Below are positions 1 to 8,788 of a stretch of DNA of 39,082 nucleotides, piece after piece. Each line of letters opens with the position of its first letter. Position 1 is the first letter of the stretch. Under the pieces are notes generated by a model, which saw nothing but the letters and a program-made list of their open reading frames with translations, made no database searches and was not told where the DNA came from. The DNA is from Candidatus Poribacteria bacterium. GTDB taxonomy: Bacteria > Poribacteria > WGA-4E > WGA-3G. The stretch covers positions 1-39,082 of the forward strand of contig JAGFCA010000026.1 of assembly GCA_022394755.1 (NCBI GenBank), given 5' to 3'. Made by a program: the position numbers and the translations under genes.

Positions 1-29
1 TATGACTTTAAATTGTTTAGCAGCCATAA

Positions 30-66
30 TAGACTCCAAGGTAAATGAATAATTATCTTGAGTCTA
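30..66. other. Imperfect 10-bp hairpin
   Basis: TAGACTC-c-AAG (30-40) pairs with CTTGAGTCTA (57-66), giving ten base pairs with one bulged C and a 16-nt AT-rich loop. No T-tract follows on the plus strand. It may be a terminator or a decayed repeat at the edge of the first HNH fragment. Confidence 0.35.
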
Positions 67-101
67 AGTATACAATTATTTGAATAAACTATCAAAATTA
101 A

Positions 102-434
102 GTTGACTTTACACTAGAAGTTTCATATATAAAATGGGAAGAAGCTGGAGGACCCCATATAGAGGAAAATGGCTTAGCACTATGTTCCTTACATCACAAG
201 TTATTTGACCGTGGTGTATTTACTCTATCATCTGAATTCAAAGTCCTTGTATCTGAATATGCAAATGGTACGATTGGACTTGATGAATGGTTAATGGATT
301 TTCATGGGAAAGAGATTAATTTACCTCAAAGACAGTCGTATTATCCTAAAGAGAAATATATAGAATGGCACTTAAAAGAAGTATTTAAAGGGCCTTATCG
401 CGAAATACTTGACACGACCTCTAGTATGTGTTAA
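102..434 (+). pseudogene. C-terminal fragment of an McrA-type HNH endonuclease
   Basis: The frame reads KWEEAGGPHIEENGLALC, then LHHKLFDRGVFTL, LVSE, FHGKEINLP and EWHLKEVFKGPYRE. From memory this is the HNH C-terminal half of McrA-like type IV restriction enzymes that cleave phosphorothioated or otherwise modified DNA. The N-terminal sulfur-binding half is missing: a stop codon at 99-101 closes the frame upstream. The first catalytic His of the usual A-H-I-K-W motif appears as Tyr (S-Y-I-K-W). The Asn of ENG and the His pair LHH are kept. A second truncated copy lies at 6782-7012. Non-functional remnant; the family assignment is recalled rather than searched. Confidence 0.6.
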
Positions 435-476
435 TGTCTAAAATCTTATAAGTTTCCTGCTTTAAAAAGGAGATTC

Positions 477-1817
477 ATGACAGCAGAAGTAGCAATAATG
501 AATAAAGAGGCCATTGCATTAGCCGCAGATAGTGCAGTTACATTTAAGGATGAAACAGGACAGAAGATTTTTACCTCGGCAAGCAAAATATTCACTCTGT
601 CAAAACATCAACCAGTAGGCGCGATGGTATATGGTAATGCAAGTCTTATGGGAGTTCCATGGGAAACCGTTATCAAGGTTTACAGAAATCATTTAGGGCA
701 AAAAACATACGCAACTTTAAGTGAGTATTCTCAAGATTTAATCTCTTTTGTCAGTAATAATAAACAGATTTTTTCAGAAGAAGAGCAAAGGCAGTATGTT
801 GAAAATTCCATTAAAGGTTATTATCAATTAATAGAAGAGGATATTAATAAATATATTAACGAGACAATAAATAAAAAAGGTGAAATCAGTGATAAATCAA
901 TTATAGAAATTTCCTCACAAGTTATCAAGAGATACTTTGATAAATGGGAAAATACTGAAATGTTACCTTCCGTTCCAATGGAATTTAAGGATACCTTAAA
1001 GAAAAAATATGAGAAAACAATTGAATTAGCGACCAAAGAAATTTTTGGGAAAGTACCTCTAACATATGATTCTTTAAACCAATTAGCCGAGATTGTTGTT
1101 AATCTTCTTGTAAAACATCCTATCGGGTTGACTGGTTCAAATACATCGGGTTTGGTTATTACAGGTTTTGGATCGGAGGATATATGGCCTTCGTTGGAGT
1201 CCTTTTCGATTGAAGGAAAAATCGGTAATTATTTGAAATATACAAAGATTGAAGCGGATTGTATTAAAATGAATCTTCAAACCGCTGCTACAATTAAGTC
1301 ATTTGCACAAAATGATATGGTCTCAACCTTCATGACAGGGACCGATCCTAATTATCAGAAGTTAATTGATAGGGTTATGAAAGAAATATATAGTTATTAT
1401 CCTCAAATATTGCTTGATCACATTCATTTTCAAGATAAAGAAGAAAAGGAAGCACTGAAGAAGCTACTGGATAAGATTGGACAAGAAAGATATAATGAAA
1501 ACAGAACAAAATTGGAAGTTTACCGTCATAATCAGTATATTAATCCTGTCATGAAAGTTGTTGAAGGACTTCCAAAAGACGAGTTAGCAGCAATGGCAGA
1601 GACCCTTGTTAGTTTAACATCATTTAAGAAAAAGGTTTCAATGGTACAAGAAACTGTAGCAGACCCAATTGATGTGGCAGTAATTTCTAAGGGAGACGGC
1701 TTTATTTGGATAAAACGTAAACACTATTTTGATCCTGAATTAAATCAACATTTTTTTGCCAACTATTATCAGGAGGTAGATACAAATGGTACTAAACCAT
1801 CAGAAAAAACGAACTGA
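477..1817 (+). CDS. Proteasome-like Ntn-hydrolase family protein, uncharacterised
   Basis: This 446-aa protein starts M-T-A-E-V-A-I and has AIALAADSAVT followed by SASKIFTL. With Met removed, Thr1, Asp17 and Lys36 fall close to the catalytic Thr1/Asp17/Lys33 of proteasome beta subunits, HslV and Anbu. GAMVYGNASLMGVPWETVIK (residues 50-69) resembles the next strand and helix of that fold. VITGFGSEDIWPSLESF (about 225-241) resembles a later core strand, after an insertion of some 130 residues. The C-terminal 190 residues, including DPIDVAVISKGDGFIWI near residue 400, are not proteasomal. An AAAAAGGAG-like Shine-Dalgarno precedes the ATG. The downstream 62-aa gene overlaps it, so the two are probably translationally coupled. 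The fold is inferred from motif spacing; activity and substrate are unknown. Confidence 0.7.
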   Translation: MTAEVAIMNKEAIALAADSAVTFKDETGQKIFTSASKIFTLSKHQPVGAMVYGNASLMGVPWETVIKVYRNHLGQKTYATLSEYSQDLISFVSNNKQIFSEEEQRQYVENSIKGYYQLIEEDINKYINETINKKGEISDKSIIEISSQVIKRYFDKWENTEMLPSVPMEFKDTLKKKYEKTIELATKEIFGKVPLTYDSLNQLAEIVVNLLVKHPIGLTGSNTSGLVITGFGSEDIWPSLESFSIEGKIGNYLKYTKIEADCIKMNLQTAATIKSFAQNDMVSTFMTGTDPNYQKLIDRVMKEIYSYYPQILLDHIHFQDKEEKEALKKLLDKIGQERYNENRTKLEVYRHNQYINPVMKVVEGLPKDELAAMAETLVSLTSFKKKVSMVQETVADPIDVAVISKGDGFIWIKRKHYFDPELNQHFFANYYQEVDTNGTKPSEKTN

Positions 1818-1974
1818 AAAAGTGTACCGTTCTATTGTAGAAGTCAAAAAGCATTTTTTCCCGAATTCCTATAAGAAAGAGTTAGAATATAAAAAAGGAC
1901 AGGATCCCAACAGTTTTGGTACTGCTTTAGTAGAAGGTTTTTTCGAAGGTGTAAAACAGCAACTTCGTAAGTAA
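1786..1974 (+). CDS. Small basic protein coupled to the Ntn-hydrolase homologue
   Basis: This 62-aa, Lys/Arg-rich protein has no signal peptide or membrane segment. Its ATG lies inside the last 32 bases of the upstream gene in another frame, and AGGAGG sits at a normal distance before it (about 1771-1776). That arrangement makes it a real, co-translated gene despite its size. It contains HFFPNSYKKE and DPNSFGTALVEGFFEG. I do not recognise a family. The coupling suggests a partner or regulator of the 446-aa protein, which is inference only. Confidence 0.65.
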   Translation: MVLNHQKKRTEKVYRSIVEVKKHFFPNSYKKELEYKKGQDPNSFGTALVEGFFEGVKQQLRK

Positions 1975-2106
1975 TATTTAGACATCTGATGTGAAATTGT
2001 TGTTTTCTTTGCTTTGTACTATTATACATAATAAAATTAATTACGGATTACCACATTTTTTAAATCTATCTGATATTTATCAAAATACTTCAACATTCAA
2101 TGTTTA

Positions 2107-3285
2107 TCAGTGTTTAGCTTGTACTTGTTCATGAAAATGCTGGCTAAGATCAGACAGAATATGTCTTCGCCCTGATAATTCAAGTTGTGTTTGATGTAAT
2201 GTTTTTCCTACAGATTGACTAACATGTTGCAACAGGAGATAACTTATTACCTTGACTCCTAAGGTCGCATATGCTCCTTTACGGGTTTCTAAGCTCATTT
2301 TTGATAACTTTAGAATTGTCTTAAGGTGTCTCCAAAATTGTTCAATACTGTGGTGCTGAGACCAAATCCTGAGTATTTCACAAGACCGTAAGGACTTACC
2401 AAATACCAACATTGTTTGAGTCTTACCCACATCTAAAAAGAACAGTATCACCAGTTTACCGAATGTTGGACTTGTAGCTTGGACACGATAGTGAGGTTTA
2501 TTACACCCCATCGTTGCGGGTTTAGATCTATCTGTTTTTTATGTTTTAGAGAGCTTTATGTTCTCGTTATTTATTTCCATCACATAGTTGATTTTTCCGT
2601 GAAAGAGGATACGATCAAATCCGAACTCAGGCAGGTTTTGGACAAGTCTTTTACTCCCATACCACGAATCAAAAGTTATTGGATATTGTCTCAGATCAAT
2701 GCCTTGAGCATCAAAGAAATCCAAAACTTCTTTGAGCATGGCATGAAAAAGACTCGGTTTATCTGTGTTGCCTCTGCCTTGTTTACCAACAATGCGGATA
2801 TTGAGAGGGATGATCATATTTCCCATCTTGATTGTTCTCCCTAACACATTTTGACCTCGGATAGTGTAATTATGTTTTTTACCAGCAGTTGAGCAGTAGG
2901 AGAGCAGTTTACCATATTTTGAAACATTGGTATCATCTACACTGATTGTGATACAACGACGAGATTTTGTAGAAGTACTTTTGGATTCTGTTTCCCGTAT
3001 CTCTTGGATGGCGATCGAACATCCAATACGCCCTAATAGAGATTTTGATTGATAAAGACTGAAGCCATTCAAGTGACGATACAGGTTCGCTATTGGAATA
3101 GACAATGCTTCTGCGATTTTATTCGGGTTGTAAAGTCCAAAAGATGACCGGATGAAAGTAGAAGCAATGTTTCTATCTGTTGGATTGTTACTCTTCGAAA
3201 GTGTGTAAAGAGAATCATTTGAAAATACATAGCAGTTTTGGTAAGATGTTGACGTATGGGATAGTCTCTTAGGTTGTATTTGTTG
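2107..3285 (-). pseudogene. DDE transposase (IS4-like) interrupted by a stop
   Basis: Two open stretches (3105-2539 and 2511-2107) lie in one frame, separated only by TAA at 2541-2539 and nine further codons (KTDRSKPAT). Joined, they give one transposase with SVDDTNVSKYGKLL (first Asp), TFDSWYGSKRLV (second Asp) and HSIEQFWRHLK (Glu), the layout of the IS4-type DDE superfamily. The frame stays open upstream to 3285 (NPNKIAEALSIPIANLYRHL) but has no ATG, so the start is also lost; the TTG at 3105-3103 is only an internal possibility. I could not find convincing terminal inverted repeats or a target duplication. An inactive element is likely; the exact IS family is uncertain. Confidence 0.7.
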
Positions 3286-3529
3286 TTATTTACTATTTAG
3301 GATGATATCCTATGCTATAAATGTCAAGAATAATCTGAAAAACGCATTTTCCTGATGCTATAAATGCTTAGTCCTTATTGTATGTAGCTTAAACACAATT
3401 CTAAGAAATATCAGATTGATTTATCTTGGCATATTTTATATTCTGTTATGACTAATTATGAAATAATTGTGGGTTTAATTTATTAGTATTAGTATAATCA
3501 AGTTTAAACATAGTTGAATGGAGAATTTC

Positions 3530-4801
3530 ATGCAGCAAAATGTTACCTTGGAAGATAAGTTAAAACAGGATCTAGATGGACAGCAATATACAATTGCTAC
3601 GGATCCTCCAGAGAAAACGAGATTCCGTCGTGTAAGAGGTCCGGCAGGTTCTGGCAAGAGTATAGCTCTTGCAGGTCGCGCTGCACAACTTGCAAGCGAA
3701 GGCAAAGTAGTTCTGATATGTAATTTCAACATTACCCTTTTGGGTTATCTTAAGTCCCTTGTTAAAAATTTTATAGATCCTATTCCACCACATATAACGT
3801 TTTTTCATTTCCATCGATGGTGTCGCCATATCTGTGAAAGAACTGGTTTTATGAAGGAGTATAAACAACTTCAACAGGACTTGAGACATGGTTACTTTAC
3901 TCATGATGAATACTTTGATTATAAGATGCCAGAATTACTTTGTAGTATTTATGACAACAATAGCAACAGATGTCCTACTTATGACGCGATACTTCTTGAT
4001 GAAGGGCATGATTTCAAACCTCATTGGTGGTCGGACGTGCTGCGAAAAGCGATACGAACGGAAGGGGGTGAAGCTCTCTTTGTTTGTGATAAAACACAAA
4101 ATATATATAGCACTGCCGAAGCGTGGACAGATCAAACTATGCAAGGTTTAGCTTGTGGTTTCAATGGACCATGGATGGAACTATCTAGTAGTTATCGCTT
4201 ACCAGTTGGACTTATATCTATATTAGAACACTTTTCAGAAGAATATCTATCACTTTATGGAGGTGATATAAACATACCATCTAAAGAGTCAGATCAGCCA
4301 AACCTGTTAGATCGATTTCGATGGGTTCAAGTATCACCTGAAAAATCATCAGTGGATGTGTGTGTGTCAGAAATTGAATATCTACGCAATGAGATGAATA
4401 TCAATGAGGTTCACTTTCTATCACCAACTGATAGAATTGGACAAGAAGTCGTTAGAGAAATTAGACAAAGAGGAGGAGAAATATTTTCTACATTTAATGA
4501 CCAGGAGGCAAAGTTAAAATTTAGACCAGGATGTGCACCAATAGTCGCTACAACTGTACATAGTTTTAAAGGTTGGGAAGCATCCCATTTAATTGTATAC
4601 ATAGATAAAATAGAGAATCTTAAAGATTGTGCAGTATTCTATACCGCGTTGAGTCGTTTAAAGAAAAATGACAAAGGTGCAGTTCTTACTGTTGTTTCGT
4701 CATGTCCTGAGTTAAAACAATTTGGTAGCTCAAACTTTCCTGAATTTCTTTCAATAGAAAATGATAACCAGGACTTAATAATGTCTGATTATACATTTTG
4801 A
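3530..4801 (+). CDS. Superfamily 1 helicase-like ATPase
   Basis: The protein has 423 residues from this start. GPAGSGKS (37-44) is the Walker A motif and ILLDEGHDF (about 152-160) is Walker B/motif II. CDKTQNIY resembles motif III, SSSYRLP motif IV, VHSFKGWEASHLIVY (about 342-356) motif V and YTALSR (about 369) motif VI. This is the UvrD/Rep-type superfamily 1 layout, with only a short region before the P-loop and no visible nuclease domain. An upstream ATG at 3518 is in frame, but GGAGA at 3520-3524 lies just before the ATG at 3530, so 3530 is preferred. TATAAT at 3493-3498 could be a -10 element. It sits between a dead transposase and a decayed HsdR-like gene, so a defence role is plausible but unproven. 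Confidence 0.75.
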   Translation: MQQNVTLEDKLKQDLDGQQYTIATDPPEKTRFRRVRGPAGSGKSIALAGRAAQLASEGKVVLICNFNITLLGYLKSLVKNFIDPIPPHITFFHFHRWCRHICERTGFMKEYKQLQQDLRHGYFTHDEYFDYKMPELLCSIYDNNSNRCPTYDAILLDEGHDFKPHWWSDVLRKAIRTEGGEALFVCDKTQNIYSTAEAWTDQTMQGLACGFNGPWMELSSSYRLPVGLISILEHFSEEYLSLYGGDINIPSKESDQPNLLDRFRWVQVSPEKSSVDVCVSEIEYLRNEMNINEVHFLSPTDRIGQEVVREIRQRGGEIFSTFNDQEAKLKFRPGCAPIVATTVHSFKGWEASHLIVYIDKIENLKDCAVFYTALSRLKKNDKGAVLTVVSSCPELKQFGSSNFPEFLSIENDNQDLIMSDYTF

Positions 4802-5039
4802 CACAGAGACGACACACATCTTAAAAGTATAAGAGTGGAACTCGTCAAACCGGTTATGTGTAGATTTGAAATCTCAATAACTTATACGTAAGCACACAAT
4901 AAGGAAAGGAAGTACAACACAAATATGTTTTACAAGACATGTTGGGTTGTATGCTAAGGAAATCCAGTAACAAGATAGGTATTGAATTTGACGTTCATAA
5001 ATAGACTATAAGCATTTGCACCGTGTACGGTATAATTCT

Positions 5040-5957
5040 CAGATTATTCATCGTGAATATCTATTAAGAACCTCGAAGTAGAGTTGCCTTATATTATCCT
5101 GAGAAAGCAATTATCTATATTGAGGTGAAAAGAGTTTGGAATATTAATGAATCTGGTGAAGAACGATTGATTCAATAAAGGATTAATAGAGGTGTTCCAA
5201 TAAAATTTCTCACCAATGGAAGAGAATTGCGTTTTACAAGCCTTGTGGAGAAGGAGACATCAGAGAACGTCTTGTTTTTGATTTAGATCTAGTTGAAGAC
5301 TATAGGTCTGTTTGTGTTACGCGTCTCAATAGATACCTTAATTATGAGAGAATTCATAATGGAAAAGCCGTCGAATCAATACAAGATGACTAGATGTACC
5401 AACAGATTATGAACGCATGAGACACTTTACTTATTGAAGCAGATCCATAATTGAAACAGATTATCGCTGACAACGTGGAGAAACTCAGTATACATAAACC
5501 AGACAGAGAACAAATGCTATTGTTTCTAAATAAATTAACCCCAGAAAATGATGCTTCTATCATCAGTGATACAAAATAAAGTAGATACTCTCGTTGGAAC
5601 TGGAGATCAGTCTGGATGCAATTTTACGGTGACCTTTGCAGAAGATAACATAACTATTACGGATAAACTATAATAGTGTGTTACGCGAAGGCAATTGATA
5701 AACTCGTATGCGATTACGGTCTCATGTAAGTAATCTAGGTAGACGAGAATTTTGGAAACGAAAAAGAGAAGAAGACTTAGACATATATCCATAAATAAGA
5801 AGATGTTGACCATCCTCCCAATATCATGCACGACAGTCTGAATCAGGTAATTATTGCATTTCGACTTATAGCTACACAGATTAAAAAAAATCTCAAGGAG
5901 GTTGCAACCCTACTCGGTGTACGATTAGAAGTAGAGTATCGTAATGCTGCTCCTTGA
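5040..5957 (+). pseudogene. Decayed gene resembling the HsdR N-terminal nuclease family
   Basis: No open frame survives between the helicase gene and 6131, but coding remnants run in order across shifting frames. They are IYIEVKRVWNINESGEERL, INRGVPIKFLTNGREL, then after a one-base shift YKPCGEGDIRERLVFDLDLV, YRSVCVTRLNRYLNYE, ADNVEKLSIHKPDREQMLLF and finally LKEVATLLGVRLEVEYRNAA ending in TGA at 5955-5957. In-frame stops and at least one missing T (near 5237) separate them. From memory, EVKR with LTNGRE and the RLNRYL stretch match stand-alone proteins with a type I restriction HsdR N-terminal domain. The boundaries are approximate. Bases 4802-5039 show nothing I can read. Confidence 0.5.
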
Positions 5958-6130
5958 ACTGTTATCTATATTTTGTACTCTCTTATAAGACATTACATAC
6001 TTTTTTCTGTTTTTCAGTGTTAACTTCAAGTATAGTTTGATCTGTAAAATTGGTTTTCTTTAAGAATGAATGATCTAATGCTCAGAACATTTGTTATCGT
6101 TTGCCAATTTTTATTTTAAACAGGTCTTAG

Positions 6131-6730
6131 GCAATTTGTTTCAAGAAAGAGATTTCCTATAAAAAACAGGAATATATAGATAAGCTATATGAAGAACTGA
6201 GTATGTATTGGGAATGTTTACTTGAAGAACTTCCTGTTCTATATAATGACCCAACAATAATGCGATTTCATGAGTTAACAGATATACCTGATGGACAAGG
6301 GGACGATCACCTGTTATTTTGGCCTATTGGACAACAAATGTTAGCAGAATTAGTCAGAAAATTATTAAACAGAAGAATTGAAGATCCAGAAAATCCGACC
6401 TATGAGAATGTGAAGACCGCATTAAAGGGACTTAATCAATTAGAATGGAGACTTCATCAAGTTCCATGGAAGTATTTTCTATTAGTTGGTACATTAATTG
6501 AAGGTACAAATCAACTTAAATGGACAATGAGGAATGAAGAACGAGAATGGGCAGTTCGGACTGGACGTCGGATGCAACTATGGTTGTTAGGTTTGGAGGA
6601 AGATGATGAAAAGTATGTTGAAAATCTAAAATCCTTATGGAAAAGTTTCCTAAGACCATCACAGCCAGATGAGAATGTAGAGAAGATGTGGGAACAGATT
6701 CTACAGATGAAAAAAGGCTTATCTGGATAG
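6131..6730 (+). pseudogene. C-terminal fragment of a DndB/DGQHR-like protein
   Basis: Homology-like sequence begins before the first ATG (6203): KKEISYKKQEYIDKLYEEL runs in frame from about 6143, and a TAG at 6128-6130 closes it. The remainder reads DDHLLFWPIGQQMLAELV, then LNQLEWRLHQVPWKYFLLVG and WTMRNEEREWAVRTGRRM. The F-W-P-I-G-Q segment followed by a Leu-rich helix recalls the C-terminal part of DGQHR-domain proteins, including the DNA-sulfur-modification regulator DndB. The N-terminal DGQHR core is absent, so this is probably a truncated remnant. It lies directly upstream of a second HNH endonuclease fragment. The family call comes from memory and is moderate. Confidence 0.45.
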
Positions 6731-6781
6731 TTTCAGTAGAATAAACTTCATATCTTAGTTTCATCTTGATATAGATTAGTT

Positions 6782-7012
6782 TTATGCTCATTGCATCATA
6801 AGTTATTTGACTGTGGTGCATTCACATTATCAAGGCAATTACATGTCTTAGTCTCTGATGAGGCACACGGAACAGTTGGATTTCAAGAATGGTTGATGAA
6901 TTTTCATGGACAGAGAATCAACATTCCTCAAGGACAAGCATATAACCCTGAACAAGAATACATTGAGTGGTATGTTAGAGAGGTGTTTCAAGGTGATTAT
7001 CGGGAAATGTAA
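6782..7012 (+). pseudogene. Second C-terminal fragment of the McrA-type HNH endonuclease
   Basis: The reading is LCSLHHKLFDCGAFTL, LHVLVSDEAHGTVGFQEWLM, FHGQRINIP and EWYVREVFQGDYREM, then TAA. It matches the 102-434 fragment residue for residue at most positions, but begins only at LCSLHH: an in-frame TGA at 6767-6769 lies just upstream. The segment carrying the HNH Asn (ENG) and the K-W-E-E-A-G-G-P motif is missing. A TTG at 6791 could give a 73-aa product, but catalytic residues would be lacking. Divergence from copy 1 shows the copies are old or came from different parents. Confidence 0.6.
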
Positions 7013-7069
7013 TTGTTAACAAATGGATAGGTTTTATCAACAATAAATTTACATCTGAACACATAATGT

Positions 7070-8095
7070 ATGTTCAACAGGACATACGTAATTTGTAAAA
7101 GAAAAGAGAGATTTTCTATAAAAACACGATATACCAGTATTTTTAACCTTTTAACCCCTAAAAGAATCAACGCTATGAATGACTTAAATATGTCCTATAT
7201 ACATTGCAATAATGATATATCTTATAGATTTAGTGAACATTACCGTGAATTATTAAAGGCACAGATTGTTGAACCGTTTAGAGATGCGAAACCAAATGTT
7301 GCAAGTTTATACGATCAACCTGATTTCAAGGGAATCAACTATTTACAAAAAAACATCTTAAAGAGAGGGAGTACTGATTTTGATGTACCGACTGATGATG
7401 AACAATTTGGTTTTTTTACTCCAAGGGATAAAGTTTTATTCTATTCTGCCGATTATCTTGCCATGCATCTTTGTAGTAGTTATCATATCTACAGAACTTG
7501 TCTAATACCACAAAGAGCCATTTTAGAATGCAGTCAAATAGTGTTTATAGATTATGGGTGTGGTCCTCTTACTTCAGGCATGGCATTTTGGAATGCATCA
7601 GGACAGCGAAATATAACCTATATAGGTGTTGATATATCAAATAACATGTTGAATAAGGCACGGGAAATAAATAGAAATAGCCCTGATGGTAATCCTTACT
7701 TTAAGGATATTTATTTTACACAGAATTATCAAGCAGTTCCAGAGTTTTTAAAAAATATTGAGAAGAGTAATCCCTTAGATATCTTATATGTATTTAATTT
7801 TTGTTATGTTCTTGCTAATATTACGTTTATAGGTTATGTGGGTAGTTTTATTAACGTACTTCAAGATGCTATTCAATCTTCTATTGACTCAAAAGTATGT
7901 ATAATTAATCAGAATCCCGTAGGAATAAAATCATACTGGAATGAACTGAGAAATGAAGTAACAGACTACCCTTATTTCCCAAGTATGAGCTTTGCCGAAG
8001 AAAATGGTACGGAAAAGTATAAATATGAAGTATTAATGTTGAACAGAGAAAGTCAGCTGATAAATGTCCAGTATAATATGTTATATAATTGGTGA
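7070..8095 (+). CDS. SAM-dependent methyltransferase, class I
   Basis: IVFIDYGCGPLTSG (about residues 157-170) is the glycine-rich SAM-binding motif I. ITYIGVDISNNMLNKA (about 182-197) carries the acidic residue that usually binds the SAM ribose. DILYVFNFCYVLANI (near 240) would be the motif IV region. The C-terminal third is not diagnostic, so the substrate is unknown. The first ATG has no clear ribosome binding site, and the first 35 residues are low-complexity and basic; ATGs at 7175 or 7190 are credible alternatives. The stop is 18 nt before an AlkB-family gene with a strong Shine-Dalgarno, so the two are probably one operon. The pair sits inside the decayed restriction island. Confidence 0.7.
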   Translation: MFNRTYVICKRKERFSIKTRYTSIFNLLTPKRINAMNDLNMSYIHCNNDISYRFSEHYRELLKAQIVEPFRDAKPNVASLYDQPDFKGINYLQKNILKRGSTDFDVPTDDEQFGFFTPRDKVLFYSADYLAMHLCSSYHIYRTCLIPQRAILECSQIVFIDYGCGPLTSGMAFWNASGQRNITYIGVDISNNMLNKAREINRNSPDGNPYFKDIYFTQNYQAVPEFLKNIEKSNPLDILYVFNFCYVLANITFIGYVGSFINVLQDAIQSSIDSKVCIINQNPVGIKSYWNELRNEVTDYPYFPSMSFAEENGTEKYKYEVLMLNRESQLINVQYNMLYNW

Positions 8096-8113
8096 TTTCA
8101 AAGGAGCTTTGAA

Positions 8114-8758
8114 ATGGACGGAACACAATTATCATTCCCATTAGAAGAAAAGCGGATACTACAAAAGCAATCCTGTGAAAAAAAAATAATATTGATAAAG
8201 GACATTCCAGGATTGCAATATATAGAAAATTACCTCTCTGATGATGAACAATCGAAAATCTTAGCAAATGTGGACGAAGGAATATGGTTAAAAGACCTAA
8301 AACGTCGGGTTCAGCATTATGGGTTTAAGTATAATTACAAAGCACGTAAAGTTGATATGAGCATGCATGTTGGTGAGTTACCAGAATGGTTGAAAGAACT
8401 AAGTGTCAAATTACGAGAAGAAGGTTACATGGCAAAAGAACCAGATCAAGTTATCATCAATGAGTACGAACCTGGACAAGGAATTTCTGCACATATTGAC
8501 TGTGAACCTTGTTTTCAGGATACAATTATATCTTTGAGTTTAGGTTCTAGTTGTGTTATGGATTTCACAAACAAATTCGAAAAAACACATAAGGTGCCGA
8601 TTTGGTTAGATCCAGGGAGTCTGATCGTTCTAAGCGATGAAGCAAGATATGACTGGTTGCATGCTATTGCTCCGCGAAAGTATGATAAGAAAAATGGTGA
8701 AAAGCACGAACGACACCGACGGGTATCCCTAACATATAGAAAAGTAATCATAAAGTAA
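8114..8758 (+). CDS. AlkB-type 2-oxoglutarate/Fe(II) dioxygenase
   Basis: A 214-aa protein with INEYEPGQGISAHIDCEPCF, in which His127 and Asp129 form the H-x-D iron motif. WLHAIAP supplies the distal iron His (about 183), and HRRVSLTYRK supplies the Arg pair that binds 2-oxoglutarate and substrate. Length and motif order fit AlkB homologues that oxidatively demethylate alkylated bases in DNA, RNA or protein. The compact form most resembles the AlkB domain of ALKBH8-like proteins. GGAG (about 8102-8105) precedes the ATG. It follows a methyltransferase gene by 18 nt, suggesting paired methylation and oxidation chemistry. The exact substrate cannot be read from sequence. Confidence 0.85.
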   Translation: MDGTQLSFPLEEKRILQKQSCEKKIILIKDIPGLQYIENYLSDDEQSKILANVDEGIWLKDLKRRVQHYGFKYNYKARKVDMSMHVGELPEWLKELSVKLREEGYMAKEPDQVIINEYEPGQGISAHIDCEPCFQDTIISLSLGSSCVMDFTNKFEKTHKVPIWLDPGSLIVLSDEARYDWLHAIAPRKYDKKNGEKHERHRRVSLTYRKVIIK

Positions 8759-8788
8759 TGTGTTTAAAGTCAGACATGTTATGAACTT

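Noticed and set aside
2512..2541. Stop-codon reassignment to explain the open frame through TAA in the transposase
   Set aside because: All other genes in the window end normally at TAA, TAG and TGA. A single dead transposase explains it.
2479..2844. 121-aa plus-strand frame over the transposase
   Set aside because: Shadow of the minus-strand transposase, whose DDE motifs are clear.
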